The notes under the pieces were generated by a model. The model was not told the origin of the DNA, made no database searches, and saw only the letters and a list, made by a program, of their open reading frames with translations. Positions 38,641 to 51,821 of a DNA stretch of 64,000 nt are shown here, piece by piece. The position numbers were made by a program, and so were the translations under genes. The stretch is from Sipunculus nudus. Lineage: Eukaryota; Annelida; Sipuncula; Golfingiida; Sipunculidae. Location of the stretch: the NCBI GenBank assembly GCA_026874595.1, contig CM049316.1, forward strand, positions 52,091,676 to 52,155,675. Direction: 5' to 3'. The first letter of the stretch is position 1, and the number at the start of each line of letters is the position of its first letter.

Positions 38641-39859
38641 CTTCATTTGGTCTGTATTAGAGTATTCAGCTTCATTTTATTTGTATCACAGTACACGGCT
38701 TTATTTGGTTTATATGACAGTACTCACCTTCATTTGGTCTGTATGTGGGTATTCAGCTTCATTTTATTTGTATCACAGTACACGGCTTCATTTGGTTTGT
38801 ATGACAGTACACAGCTTCATTTGGTCTGTATGAGAGTACTCAGCTTCATTTTATTTGTATCACAGTACACGGCTTCATTTGGTTTGTATGACAGTACACA
38901 GCTTCATTTGGTCTGTATGAGAGTACTCAGCTTCATTTTATTTGTATCACAGTACACGGCTTTATTTGGTTTATATGACAGTACTCAGCTTCATTTGTTC
39001 GTATGTGAGTACTCAGCTTCATTTTATTTGTATCACAGTACACGGCTTCATTTGGTTTGTATGACATTACTCAGCTTCATTTGGTTTGTATGAGAGTACT
39101 CAGCTTCATTTTATTTGTATCACTCACAGTACACGGCTTCATTTGGTTTATATGACAGTACTCAGCTTCATTTGGTTCGTATGAGAGTATTCAGCTTCAT
39201 TTTATTTGTATCACAGTACACGGCTTTATTTGGTTTATATGACAGTACTCAGCTTCATTTGGTTTGTATGAAAGTACTCAGCTTCATTTTATTTGTATCA
39301 CAGTACACGGCTTCATTTGGTTTGTATGACAGTACTCAGCTTCATTTGGTCTGTATGAGAGTACTCAGCTTCATTTTATTTGTATCACAGTACACGGCTT
39401 CATTTGGTTTGTATGACAGTACTCAGCTTCATTTGGTCTGTATGTGAGTATTCAGCTTCATTTTATTTGTATCACAGTACACGGCTTTATTTGGTTTATA
39501 TGACAGTACTCAGCTTCATTTGGTCTGTATGAGAGTACTCAGCTTCATTTTATTTGTATCACAGTACACGGCTTCATTTGGTTTGTATGACAGTACACAG
39601 CTTCATTTGGTCTGTATGAGAGTATTCAGCTTCATTTTATTTGTATCACAGTACAAGGCTTTATTTGGTTTATATGACAGTGCTCGGCTTCATTTGGTCT
39701 GTATGAGAGTATTCAGCTTCATTTTATTTGTATCACAGTACACGGCTCATTTGGTTTGTATGACAGTACTCAGCTTCATTTGGTCTGTATGAGAGTATTC
39801 AGCTTCATTTTATTTGTATCACAGTACACGGCTCATTTGGTTTGTATGACAGTACTCAG
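38641..39859 (+). repeat. Trimer array between the two full M blocks, C1
   Basis: 1219 bp. Two unusual indels: a one-base loss (TTTGTTCGTATGTG) near 38997, also seen in C5 and C6, and a 4-bp TCAC duplication (GTATCACTCACAG) near 39121 found only here. No gene is seen. Confidence 0.88.
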
Positions 39860-40265
39860 CTTCATTTGGTCTGTATGACAGCACACAACTTCATTTGGTT
39901 TGTATGACAGTACACAGCTTCATTTGGTTTGTATGACAGTACTCAGCTTCATTTGGTTTGTATGACAGAACTCAGCTTCATCGGGTTTGTATGACAGCCT
40001 ACAACTTCATTTGGTTTGTATGGCAGTACACAGCTTCTTTTGGTTTGTATGACAGCACACGGCTTCATTTGGTTTGTATGACAGTTCCCAGCTTCATTTG
40101 GTTTTTATGACAGCACACGGCTCCATTTGGCTTGTATGACAGTTCCCCTCTTCATTTGGTTTGTATGACAGTAGTCAGCTCCATTTGGTTTGTATGACAG
40201 TACTCAGCTTTATTTGGTTTGTATGACAGTACACAGCTTCATTTGGTTTGTATGACAGTACACAG
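39860..40265 (+). repeat. Block M, full, variant copy in C1
   Basis: 14 monomers, with AGCCTACAAC at the end of monomer 5, TTCCCCTCTTC at the 10/11 junction, and monomer 11 changed to the ordinary GGTTTGTATGACAG form, so it carries neither the 'a' nor the 't' allele. Confidence 0.91.
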
Positions 40266-41307
40266 CTTCATTTGGTCTGTATGAGAGTATTCAGCTTCAT
40301 TTTATTTGTATCACAGTACACGGCTTTATTTGGTTTATATGACAGTACTCACCTTCATTTGGTCTGTATGTGGGTATTCAGCTTCATTTTATTTGTATCA
40401 CAGTACACGGCTTCATTTGGTTTGTATGACAGTACACAGCTTCATTTGGTCTGTATGATAGTATTCAGCTTCATTTTATTTGTATCACAGTACACGGCTT
40501 TATTTGGTTTATATGACAGTACTCAGCTTCATTTGGTTCGTATGAGAGTACTTAGCTTCCTTTTATTTGTATCACAGTACAAGGCTTCATTTGGTTTGTA
40601 TGACAGTACACAGCTTCATTTGGTCTGTATCAGAGTATTCAGCTTCATTTTATTTGTATCACAGTACACGGCTTTATTTGGTTTATATGACAGTACACAG
40701 CTTCATTTGGTCTGTATGAGAGTATTCAGCTTCATTTTATTTGTATCACAGTACACGGCTTCATTTGGTTTGTATGACAGTACGCAGCTTCATTTGGTCT
40801 GTATGAGAGTATTCAGCTTCATTTTATTTGTATCACAGTACACGGCTTCATTTGGTTTGTATGACAGTACACAGCTTCATTTGGTCTGTATGAGAGTATT
40901 CAGCTTCATTTTATTTGTATCACAGTACACGGCTTCATTTGGTTTGTATGACAGTACTCAGCTTCATTTGGTCTGTATGAGAGTACTCAGCTTCATTTTT
41001 TTGTATCACAGTACACGGCTTTACCTGGTTTATATGACAGTACTCAGCTTCATTTGGTCTGTATGAGAGTACTCAGCTTCATTTTATTTGTATCACAGTA
41101 CACGGCTTCATTTGGTTTGTATGACAGTACACAGCTTCATTTGGTCTGTATGAGAGTATTCAGCTTCATTTTATTTGTATCACAGAACAAGGCTTTATTT
41201 GGTTTATATGACAGTACTCGGCTTCATTTGGTCTGTATGAGAGTATTCAGCTTCATTTTATTTGTATCACAGTACACGGCTCATTTTGTTTGTATGACAG
41301 TACTCAG
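40266..41307 (+). repeat. Trimer array, C1
   Basis: 1042 bp. Same length and variants as 61983-63024, including TTTACCTGGTTTATATG near 41021 and 62738. No gene is seen. Confidence 0.88.
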
Positions 41308-41829
41308 CTTCATTTGGTCTGTATGACAGCACACAACTTCATTTGGTTTGTATGACAGTACACAGCTTCATTTGGTTTGTATGACAGTACTCAGCTTCAT
41401 TTGGTTTGTATGACAGAACTCAGCTTCATCGGGTTTGTATGACAGCACACGGCTTCATTTGGTTTGTATGACAGTTCCCAGCTTCATTTGGTTTTTATGA
41501 CAGCACACGGCTCCATTTGGCTTGTATGACAGTTCCCAGCTTCATTTGGTTTTTATCAAAGTAGTCAGCTCCATTTGGTTTGTATGACAGTACTCAGCTT
41601 TATTTGGTTTGTATGACAGCACACGGCTTCATTTGGTTTGTATGACAGTTCCCAGCTTCATTTGGTTTTTATGACAGCACACGGCTCCATTTGGCTTTTA
41701 TGACAGTTCCCATCTTCATTTGGATTTTATCAAAGTAGTCAGCTCCATTTGGTTTGTATGACAGTACTCAGCTTTATTTGGTTTGTATGACAGTACACAG
41801 CTTCATTTGGTTTGTATGACAGTACACAG
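41308..41829 (+). repeat. Block M, expanded (18 monomers), C1
   Basis: 522 bp. Monomers 6-11 and 12-17 are two versions of the same six-monomer series. The first carries GGTTTTTATCAAAG and the second GGATTTTATCAAAG, so both diagnostic alleles occur in one block. This fits an unequal exchange between an M with the 't' allele and one with the 'a' allele. Confidence 0.9.
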
Positions 41830-42263
41830 CTTCATTTGGTCTGTATTAGAGTATTCAGCTTCATTTTATTTGTATCACAGTACATGGCTTTACTTGGTTT
41901 ATATGACAGTACTCACCTTCATTTGGTCTGTATGTGGGTATTCAGCTTCATTTTATTTGTATCACAGTACACGGCTTCATTTGGTTTGTATGACAGTACA
42001 CAGCTTCATTTGGTCTGTATGAGAGTATTCAGCTTCATTTTATTTGTATCACAGTACACGGCTTCATTTGGTTTGTATGACAGTACACAGCTTCATTTGG
42101 TCTGTATGAGAGTATTCAGCTTCATTTTATTTGTATCACAGTACACGGCTTCATTTGGTTTGTATGACAGTACACAGCTTCATTTGGTCTGTATGAGAGT
42201 ACTCAGCTTCATTTTATTTGTATCACAGTACACGGCTCATTTTGTTTGTATGACAGTACTCAG
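41830..42263 (+). repeat. Trimer array, C1
   Basis: 434 bp, starting with GTCTGTATTAGAG and containing TACATGGCTTTACTTGG near 41883. It ends with a CTCATTTTG monomer. Its near-identical partner is 63547-63980. Confidence 0.87.
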
Positions 42264-42756
42264 CTTCATTTGGTCTGTATGACAGCACACAACTTCATTT
42301 GGTTTGTATGACAGTACACAGCTTCATTTGGTTTGTATGACAGAACTCAGCTTCATTTGGTTTGTATGACAGAACTCAGCTTCATCGGGTTTGTATGACA
42401 GCACACGGCTTCATTTGGTTTGTATGACAGTTCCCAGCTTCATTTGGTTTTTATGACAGCACACGGCTCCATTTGGCTTGTATGACATTTCCCAGCTTCA
42501 TTTGGTTTTTATCAAAGTAGTCAGCTCCATTTGGTTTGTATGACAGTACTCAGCTTTATTTGGTTTGTATGACAGCACACGGCTTCATTTGGTTTGTATG
42601 ACAGTTCCCAGCTTCATTTGGTTTTTATGACAGCACACGGCTCCATTTGGCTTGTATGACAGTTCCCATCTTCATTTGGATTTTATCAAAGTAGTCAGCT
42701 CCATTTGGTTTGTATGACAGTACTCAGCTTTATTTGGTTTGTATGACAGTACACAG
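42264..42756 (+). repeat. Block M, expanded (17 monomers), C1
   Basis: 493 bp. Same duplicated six-monomer series with both monomer-11 alleles as the preceding block, but one monomer shorter at its 3' end. Monomers 3 and 4 both carry GACAGAACTC, and one monomer has GACATTTCCC. Confidence 0.9.
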
Positions 42757-43016
42757 CTTCATTTGGTTTGTATGTGAGTACTCAGCTTCATTTTATTTGT
42801 ATCACAGTACACGGCTTCATTTGGTTTGTATGACAGTACACAGCTTCATTTGGTCTGTATGAGAGTATTCAGCTTCATTTTATTTGTATCACAGAACAAG
42901 GCTTTATTTGGTTTATATGACAGTACTCGGCTTCATTTGGTCTGTATGAGAGTATTCAGCTTCATTTTATTTGTATCACAGTACACGGCTCATTTTGTTT
43001 GTATGACAGTACTCAG
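42757..43016 (+). repeat. Trimer array, C1 end
   Basis: 260 bp: a TATGTGAGTACTC monomer, then trimers with CAGAACAAGGC and a CTCATTTTG monomer, leading into the short M of C2. Confidence 0.85.
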
Positions 43017-43248
43017 CTTCATTTGGTCTGTATGACAGCACACAACTTCATTTGGTTTGTATGACAGTACACAGCTTCATTTGGTTTGTATGACGGTACT
43101 CAGCTTCATTTGGTTTGTATGACAGAACTCAGCTTCATCGGGTTTGTATGACAGCACACGGCTTCATTTGGTTTGTATGCCAGTTCCCAGCTTCATTTGG
43201 TTTTTATGACAGCACACGGCTCCATTTGGCTTGTATGACAGTTCCCAG
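43017..43248 (+). repeat. Block M, short form, C2
   Basis: Eight monomers, CATCGGG at 43136. No difference from the C1 short form was noticed. Confidence 0.92.
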
Positions 43249-43390
43249 CTTCATTTTATTTGTATTACAGTACACGGCTCATTTGGTTTGTATGACAGTA
43301 CTCAGCTTCATTTGGTCTGATGAGAGTATTCAGCTTCATTTTATTTGTATCACAGTACATGGCTCATTTGGTTTGTATGACAGTACTCAG
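43249..43390 (+). repeat. 142-bp linker, C2
   Basis: Same five monomers as the C1 linker, including GTATTACAG and GTCTGATGAGAG. Confidence 0.89.
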
Positions 43391-43796
43391 CTTCATTTGG
43401 TCTGTATGACAGCACACAACTTCATTTGGTTTGTATGACAGTACACAGCTTCATTTGGTTTGTATGACAGTACTCAGCTTCATTTGGTTTGTATGACAGA
43501 ACTCAGCTTCATCGGGTTTGTATGACAGCACACAACTTCATTTGGTTTGTATGGCAGTACACAGCTTCTTTTGGTTTGTATCACAGCACACGGCTTCATT
43601 TGGTTTGTATGACAGTTCCCAGCTTCATTTGGTTTTTATGACAGCACACGGCTCCATTTGGCTTGTATGACAGTTCCCATCTTCATTTGGATTTTATCAA
43701 AGTAGTCAGCTCCATTTGGTTTGTATGACAGTACTCAGCTTTATTTGGTTTGTATGACAGTACACAGCTTCATTTGGTTTGTATGACAGTACACAG
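43391..43796 (+). repeat. Block M, full, 'a' allele, C2
   Basis: 14 monomers. Monomer 7 has TATCACAGCACACGG in place of TATGACAG, a change unique to this copy. Confidence 0.92.
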
Positions 43797-44838
43797 CTTC
43801 ATTTGGTCTGTATGAGAGTACTCAGCTTCATTTTATTTGTATCACAGTACACGGCTTCATTTGGTTTGTATGACAGTACACAGCTTCATTTGGTCTGTAT
43901 GAGAGTACTCAGCTTCATTTTATTTGTATCACAGTACACGGCTTTATTTGGTTTATATGACAGTACTCAGCTTCATTTGGTTCGTATGTGAGTACTCAGC
44001 TTCATTTTATTTGTATCACAGTACACGGCTTCATTTGGTTTGTATGACATTACTCAGCTTCATTTGGTTTGTATGAGAGTACTCAGCTTCATTTTATTTG
44101 TATCACAGTACACGGCTTCATTTGGTTTATATGACAGTACTCAGCTTCATTTGGTTCGTATGAGAGTATTCAGCTTCATTTTATTTGTATCACAGTACAC
44201 GGCTTTATTTGGTTTATATGACAGTACTCAACTTCATTTGGTTTGTATGAAAGTACTCAGCTTCATTTTATTTGTATCACAGTACACGGCTTCATTTGGT
44301 TTGTATGACAGTACTCAGCTTCATTTGGTCTGTATGAGAGTACTCAGCTTCATTTTATTTGTATCACAGTACACGGCTTCATTTGGTTTGTATGACAGTA
44401 CTCAGCTTCATTTGGTCTGTATGTGAGTATTCAGCTTCGTTTTATTTGTATCACAGTACACGGCTTTATTTGGTTTATATGACAATACTCAGCTTCATTT
44501 GGTCTGTATGAGAGTACTCAGCTTCATTTTATTTGTATCACAGTACACGGCTTCATTTGGTTTGTATGACAGTACACAGCTTCATTTGGTCTGTATGAGA
44601 GTATTCAGCTTCATTTTATTTGTATCACAGTACAAGGCTTTATTTGGTTTATATGACAGTGCTCGGCTTCATTTGGTCTGTATGAGAGTATTCAGCTTCA
44701 TTTTATTTGTATCACAGTACACGGCTCATTTGGTTTGTATGACAGTACTCAGCTTCATTTGGTCTGTATGAGAGTATTCAGCTTCATTTTATTTGTATCA
44801 CAGTACACGGCTCATTTGGTTTGTATGACAGTACTCAG
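43797..44838 (+). repeat. Trimer array between full M blocks, C2
   Basis: 1042 bp. The TTCGTATGTGAGTAC stop variant near 43982, CTTCGTTTTATT near 44436 and GACAATACTC near 44482 are also present in C3 and C4. Confidence 0.88.
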
Positions 44839-45244
44839 CTTCATTTGGTCTGTATGACAGCACACAACTTCATTTGGTTTGTATGACAGTACACAGCTTC
44901 ATTTGGTTTGTATGACAGTACTCAGCTTCATTTGGTTTGTATGACAGAACTCAGCTTCATCGGGTTTGTATGACAGCACACAACTTCATTTGGTTTGTAT
45001 GGCAGTACACAGCTTCTTTTGGTTTGTATGACAGCACACGGCTTCATTTGGTTTGTATGACAGTTCCCAGCTTCATTTGGTTTTTATGACAGCACACGGC
45101 TCCATTTGGCTTGTATGACAGTTCCCATCTTCATTTGGTTTTTATCAAAGTAGTCAGCTCCATTTGGTTTGTATGACAGTACTCAGCTTTATTTGGTTTG
45201 TATGACAGTACACAGCTTCATTTGGTTTGTATGACAGTACACAG
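44839..45244 (+). repeat. Block M, full, 't' allele, C2
   Basis: 14 monomers with GGTTTTTATCAAAG in monomer 11, unlike the 'a' block 1448 bp upstream. Confidence 0.92.
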
Positions 45245-47418
45245 CTTCATTTGGTCTGTATGAGAGTATTCAGCTTCATTTTATTTGTATCACAGTACAC
45301 GGCTTTATTTGGTTTATATGACAGTACTCACCTTCATTTGGTCTGTATGTGGGTATTCAGCTTCATTTTATTTGTATCACAGTACACGGCTTCATTTGGT
45401 TTGTATGACAGTACACAGCTTCATTTGGTCTGTATGATAGTATTCAGCTTCATTTTATTTGTATCACAGTACACGGCTTTATTTGGTTTATATGACAGTA
45501 CTCAGCTTCATTTGGTTCGTATGAGAGTACTCAGCTTCATTTTATTTGTATCACAGTACAAGGCTTCATTTGGGTTGTATGACAGTACACAGCTTCATTT
45601 GGTCTGTATCAGAGTATTCAGCTTCATTTTATTTGTATCACAGTACACGGCTTTATTTGGTTTATATGACAGTACTCAGCTTCATTTGGTCTGTATGAGA
45701 GTACTCAGCTTCATTTTATTTGTATCACAGTACACGGCTTCCTTTGGTTTATATGACAGTACTCAGCTTCATTTAGTTCGCATGAGAGTACTCAGCTTTA
45801 TTTTATTTGTATCACAGTACAAGGCTTCATTTGGTTTGTATGACAGTACACAGCTTCATTTGGTCTGTATCAGAGTATTCAGCTTCATTTTATTTGTATC
45901 ACAGTACACGGCTTTATTTGGTTTATATGACAGTACACAGCTTCATTTGGTCTGTATGAGAGTATTCAGCTTCATTTTATTTGTATCACAGTACACGGCT
46001 TCATTTGGTTTGTATGACAGTACGCAGCTTCATTTGGTCTGTATGAGAGTATTCAGCTTCATTTTATTTGTATCACAGTACACGGCTTCATTTGGTTTGT
46101 ATGACAGTACACAGCTTCATTTGGTCTGTATGAGAGTATTCAGCTTCATTTTCTTTGTATCACAGTACACGGCTTCATTTGGTTTGTATGACAGTACTCA
46201 GCTTCATTTGGTCTGTATGAGAGTGCTCAGCTTCATTTTTTTGTATCACAGTACACGGCTTTATTTGGTTTGTATGACAGTACACAGCTTCATTTGGTCT
46301 GTATTAGAGTATTCAGCTTCATTTTATTTGTATCACAGTACACGGCTTTATTTGGTTTATATGACAGTACTCAGCTTCATTTGGTTCGTATGAGAGTACT
46401 CAGCTTCATTTTATTTGTATCACAGTACACTGCTTCATTTGGTTTGTATGACATTACTCAGCTTCATTTGGTTTGTATGAGAGTACTCAGCTTCATTTTA
46501 TTTGTATCACAGTACACGGCTTCATTTGGTTTGTATGACAGTACTCAGCTTCATTTGGTTCGTATGAGAGTATTCAGCTTCATTTTATTTGTATCACAGT
46601 ACACGGCTTTATTTGGTTTATATGACAGTACTCAGCTTCATTTGGTTTGTATGAAAGTACTCAGCTTCATTTTATTTGTATCACAGTACACGGCTTCATT
46701 TGGTTTGTATGACAGTACTCAGCTTCATTTGGTCTGTATGAGAGTACTCAGCTTCATTTTATTTGTGTCACAGTACACGGCTTCATTTGGTTTGTATATC
46801 AGTACTCAGCTTCATTTGGTCTGTATGTGAGTATTCAGCTTCATTTTATTTGTATCACAGTACACGGCTTTATTTGGTTTATATGACAGTACTCAGCTTC
46901 ATTTGGTCTGTATGAGAGTACTCAGCTTCATTTTATTTGTATCACAGTACACGGCTTCATTTGGTTTATATGACAGTACTCAGCTTCATTTGGTTCGTAT
47001 GAGAGTACTCAGCTTTATTTTATTTGTATCACAGTACAAGGCTTCATTTGGTTTGTATGACAGTACACAGCTTCATTTGGTCTGTATCAGAGTATTCAGC
47101 TTCATTTTATTTGTATCACAGTACACGGCTTTATTTGGTTTATATGACAGTACACAGCTTCATTTGGTCTGTATGAGAGTATTCAGCTTCATTTTATTTG
47201 TATCACAGTACACGGCTTCATTTGGTTTGTATGACAGTACGCAGCTTCATTTGGTCTGTATGAGAGTATTCAGCTTCATTTTATTTGTATCACAGTACAC
47301 GGCTTCATTTTGGTTTGTATGACAGTACACAGCTTCATTTGGTCTGTATGAGAGTATTCAGCTTCATTTTATTTGTATCACAGTACACGGCTCATTTTGT
47401 TTGTATGACAGTACTCAG
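45245..47418 (+). repeat. Long trimer array, C2
   Basis: 2174 bp. Distinctive monomers are TATGATAGTATTC near 45436, TTTGGGTTGTATG near 45571, TTTAGTTCGCATGAG near 45774 and a seven-T 28-mer near 46229. The 3' half repeats 36.3-37.3 kb. No gene is seen. Confidence 0.88.
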
Positions 47419-47650
47419 CTTCATTTGGTCTGTATGACAGCACACAACTTCATTTGGTTTGTATGACAGTACACAGCTTCATTTGGTTTGTATGACGGTA
47501 CTCAGCTTCATTTGGTTTGTATGACAGAACTCAGCTTCATCGGGTTTGTATGACAGCACACGGCTTCATTTGGTTTGTATGCCAGTTCCCAGCTTCATTT
47601 GGTTTTTATGACAGCACACGGCTCCATTTGGCTTGTATGACAGTTCCCAG
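47419..47650 (+). repeat. Block M, short form, C3
   Basis: Eight monomers, CATCGGG at 47538. The linker that follows has GATGAGGGTATTC near 47722 in place of GATGAGAG. Confidence 0.92.
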
Positions 47651-47792
47651 CTTCATTTTATTTGTATTACAGTACACGGCTCATTTGGTTTGTATGACAG
47701 TACTCAGCTTCATTTGGTCTGATGAGGGTATTCAGCTTCATTTTATTTGTATCACAGTACATGGCTCATTTGGTTTGTATGACAGTACTCAG

Positions 47793-48198
47793 CTTCATTT
47801 GGTCTGTATGACAGCACACAACTTCATTTGGTTTGTATGACAGTACACAGCTTCATTTGGTTTGTATGACAGTACTCAGCTTCATTTGGTTTGTATGACA
47901 GAACTCAGCTTCATCGGGTTTGTATGACAGCACACAACTTCATTTGGTTTGTATGGCAGTACACAGCTTCTTTTGGTTTGTATGACAGCACACGGCTTCA
48001 TTTGGTTTGTATGACAGTTCCCAGCTTCATTTGGTTTTTATGACAGCACACGGCTCCATTTGGCTTGTATGACAGTTCCCATCTTCATTTGGATTTTATC
48101 AAAGTAGTCAGCTCCATTTGGTTTGTATGACAGTACTCAGCTTTATTTGGTTTGTATGACAGTACACAGCTTCATTTGGTTTGTATGACAGTACACAG
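47793..48198 (+). repeat. Block M, full, 'a' allele, C3
   Basis: 14 monomers, CATCGGG at 47912. Monomer 12 begins CTCCATTT, unlike the TTCCATTT of the later 'a' blocks. Confidence 0.92.
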
Positions 48199-49240
48199 CT
48201 TCATTTGGTCTGTATGAGAGTACTCAGCTTCATTTTATTTGTATCACAGTACACGGCTTCATTTGGTTTGTATGACAGTACACAGCTTCATTTGGTCTGT
48301 ATGAGAGTACTCAGCTTCATTTTATTTGTATCACAGTACACGGCTTTATTTGGTTTATATGACAGTACTCAGCTTCATTTGGTTCGTATGTGAGTACTCA
48401 GCTTCATTTTATTTGTATCACAGTACACGGCTTCATTTGGTTTGTATGACATTACTCAGCTTCATTTGGTTTGTATGAGAGTACTCAGCTTCATTTTATT
48501 TGTATCACAGTACACGGCTTCATTTGGTTTGTATGACAGTACTCAGCTTCATTTGGTTCGTATGAGAGTATTCAGCTTCATTTTATTTGTATCACAGTAC
48601 ACGGCTTTATTTGGTTTATATGACAGTACTCAACTTCATTTGGTTTGTATGAAAGTACTCAGCTTCATTTTATTTGTATCACAGTACACGGCTTCATTTG
48701 GTTTGTATGACAGTACTCAGCTTCATTTGGTCTGTATGAGAGTACTCAGCTTCATTTTATTTGTATCACAGTACACGGCTTCATTTGGTTTGTATGACAG
48801 TACTCAGCTTCATTTGGTCTGTATGTGAGTATTCAGCTTCGTTTTATTTGTATCACAGTACACGGCTTTATTTGGTTTATATGACAATACTCAGCTTCAT
48901 TTGGTCTGTATGAGAGTACTCAGCTTCATTTTATTTGTATCACAGTACACGGCTTCATTTGGTTTGTATGACAGTACACAGCTTCATTTGGTCTGTATGA
49001 GAGTATTCAGCTTCATTTTATTTGTATCACAGTACAAGGCTTTATTTGGTTTATATGACAGTGCTCGGCTTCATTTGGTCTGTATGAGAGTATTCAGCTT
49101 CATTTTATTTGTATCACAGTACACGGCTCATTTGGTTTGTATGACAGTACTCAGCTTCATTTGGTCTGTATGAGAGTATTCAGCTTCATTTTATTTGTAT
49201 CACAGTACACGGCTCATTTGGTTTGTATGACAGTACTCAG

Positions 49241-49646
49241 CTTCATTTGGTCTGTATGACAGCACACAACTTCATTTGGTTTGTATGACAGTACACAGCT
49301 TCATTTGGTTTGTATGACAGTACTCAGCTTCATTTGGTTTGTATGACAGAACTCAGCTTCATCGGGTTTGTATGACAGCACACAACTTCATTTGGTTTGT
49401 ATGGCAGTACACAGCTTCTTTTGGTTTGTATGACAGCACACGGCTTCATTTGGTTTGTATGACAGTTCCCAGCTTCATTTGGTTTTTATGACAGCACACG
49501 GCTCCATTTGGCTTGTATGACAGTTCCCATCTTCATTTGGTTTTTATCAAAGTAGTCAGCTCCATTTGGTTTGTATGACAGTACTCAGCTTTATTTGGTT
49601 TGTATGACAGTACACAGCTTCATTTGGTTTGTATGACAGTACACAG
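49241..49646 (+). repeat. Block M, full, 't' allele, C3
   Basis: 14 monomers, CATCGGG at 49360, GGTTTTTATCAAAG in monomer 11. Confidence 0.92.
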
Positions 49647-51233
49647 CTTCATTTGGTCTGTATGAGAGTATTCAGCTTCATTTTATTTGTATCACAGTAC
49701 ACGGCTTTATTTGGTTTATATGACAGTACTCACCTTCATTTGGTCTGTATGTGGGTATTCAGCTTCATTTTATTTGTATCACAGTACACGGCTTCATTTG
49801 GTTTGTATGACAGTACACAGCTTCATTTGGTCTGTATGATAGTATTCAGCTTCATTTTATTTGTATCACAGTACACGGCTTTATTTGGTTTATATGACAG
49901 TACTCAGCTTCATTTGGTTCGTATGAGAGTACTCAGCTTCATTTTATTTGTATCACAGTACAAGGCTTCATTTGGGTTGTATGACAGTACACAGCTTCAT
50001 TTGGTCTGTATCAGAGTATTCAGCTTCATTTTATTTGTATCACAGTACACGGCTTTATTTGGTTTATATGACAGTACTCAGCTTCATTTGGTCTGTATGA
50101 GAGTACTCAGCTTCATTTTATTTGTATCACAGTACACGGCTTCCTTTGGTTTATATGACAGTACTCAGCTTCATTTAGTTCGCATGAGAGTACTCAGCTT
50201 TATTTTATTTGTATCACAGTACAAGGCTTCATTTGGTTTGTATGACAGTACACAGCTTCATTTGGTCTGTATCAGAGTATTCAGCTTCATTTTATTTGTA
50301 TCACAGTACACGGCTTTATTTGGTTTATATGACAGTACACAGCTTCATTTGGTCTGTATGAGAGTATTCAGCTTCATTTTATTTGTATCACAGTACACGG
50401 CTTCATTTGGTTTGTATGACAGTACGCAGCTTCATTTGGTCTGTATGAGAGTATTCAGCTTCATTTTATTTGTATCACAGTACACGGCTTCATTTGGTTT
50501 GTATAACAGTACACAGCTTCATTTGGTCTGTATGAGAGTATTCAGCTTCATTTTCTTTGTATCACAGTACACGGCTTCATTTGGTTTGTATAACAGTACA
50601 CAGCTTCATTTGGTCTGTATGAGAGTATTCAGCTTCATTTTCTTTGTATCACAGTACACGGCTTCATTTGGTTTGTATGACAGTACTCAGCTTCATTTGG
50701 TCTGTATTAGAGTATTCAGCTTCATTTTATTTGTATCACAGTACACGGCTTTATTTGGTTTATATGACAGTACTCAGCTTCATTTGGTTCGTATGAGAGT
50801 ACTCAGCTTCATTTTATTTGTATCACAGTACACTGCTTCATTTGGTTTGTATGACATTACTCAGCTTCATTTGGTTTGTATGAGAGTACTCAGCTTCATT
50901 TTATTTGTATCACAGTACACGGCTTCATTTGGTTTGTATGACAGTACTCAGCTTCATTTGGTTCGTATGAGAGTATTCAGCTTCATTTTATTTGTATCAC
51001 AGTACACGGCTTTATTTGGTTTATATGACAGTACTCAGCTTCATTTGGTTTGTATGAAAGTACTCAGCTTCATTTTATTTGTATCACAGTACACGGCTTC
51101 ATTTGGTTTGTATGACAGTACTCAGCTTCATTTGGTCTGTATGAGAGTACTCAGCTTCATTTTATTTGTGTCACAGTACACGGCTTCATTTGGTTTGTAT
51201 ATCAGTACTCAGCTTCATTTGGTCTGTATGTGA
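49629..51233 (+). other. Open frame (1605 bp) in C3, judged non-coding
   Basis: Begins at TTG at the end of the M (t) block. It is longer than its C2 and C4 counterparts (1167 bp) only because C3 lost the 86-bp trimer with the frame-shifting seven-T monomer. Confidence 0.75.
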
Positions 51234-51821
51234 GTATTCAGCTTCATTTTATTTGTATCACAGTACACGGCTTTATTTGGTTTATATGACAGTACTCACC
51301 TTCATTTGGTCTGTATGAGAGTACTCAGCTTCATTTTATTTGTATCACAGTACACGGCTTCATTTGGTTTATATGACAGTACTCAGCTTCATTTGGTTCG
51401 TATGAGAGTACTCAGCTTTATTTTATTTGTATCACAGTACAAGGCTTCATTTGGTTTGTATGACAGTACACAGCTTCATTTGGTCTGTATCAGAGTATTC
51501 AGCTTCATTTTATTTGTATCACAGTACACGGCTTTATTTGGTTTATATGACAGTACACAGCTTCATTTGGTCTGTATGAGAGTATTCAGCTTCATTTTAT
51601 TTGTATCACAGTACACGGCTTCATTTGGTTTGTATGACATAACGCAGCTTCATTTGGTCTGTATGAGAGTATTCAGCTTCATTTTATTTGTATCACAGTA
51701 CACGGCTTCATTTTGGTTTGTATGACAGTACACAGCTTCATTTGGTCTGTATGAGAGTATTCAGCTTCATTTTATTTGTATCACAGTACACGGCTCATTT
51801 TGTTTGTATGACAGTACTCAG

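Larger units (their letters stand above)
37861..43016 (+). repeat. Composite unit C1, 5156 bp
   Basis: Order: short M, 142-bp linker, full M (a), trimers, full M (variant), trimers, 18-monomer M, trimers, 17-monomer M, trimers. From 39860 onward it matches 61577 onward at a constant offset of 21717, to the end of the window. Confidence 0.87.
43017..47418 (+). repeat. Composite unit C2, 4402 bp
   Basis: Short M 43017-43248, linker 43249-43390, full M (a) 43391-43796, trimers 43797-44838, full M (t) 44839-45244, trimers 45245-47418. This is the plainest form of the composite and the reference for the others. Confidence 0.9.
47419..51821 (+). repeat. Composite unit C3, 4403 bp
   Basis: Same plan as C2: short M 47419-47650, linker 47651-47792, M (a) 47793-48198, trimers 48199-49240, M (t) 49241-49646, trimers 49647-51821. 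The length differs from C2 by one base, yet the last array has gained one 87-bp trimer (TGTATAAC at about 50499 and again 87 bp later) and lost an 86-bp trimer containing the seven-T monomer. Confidence 0.9.
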
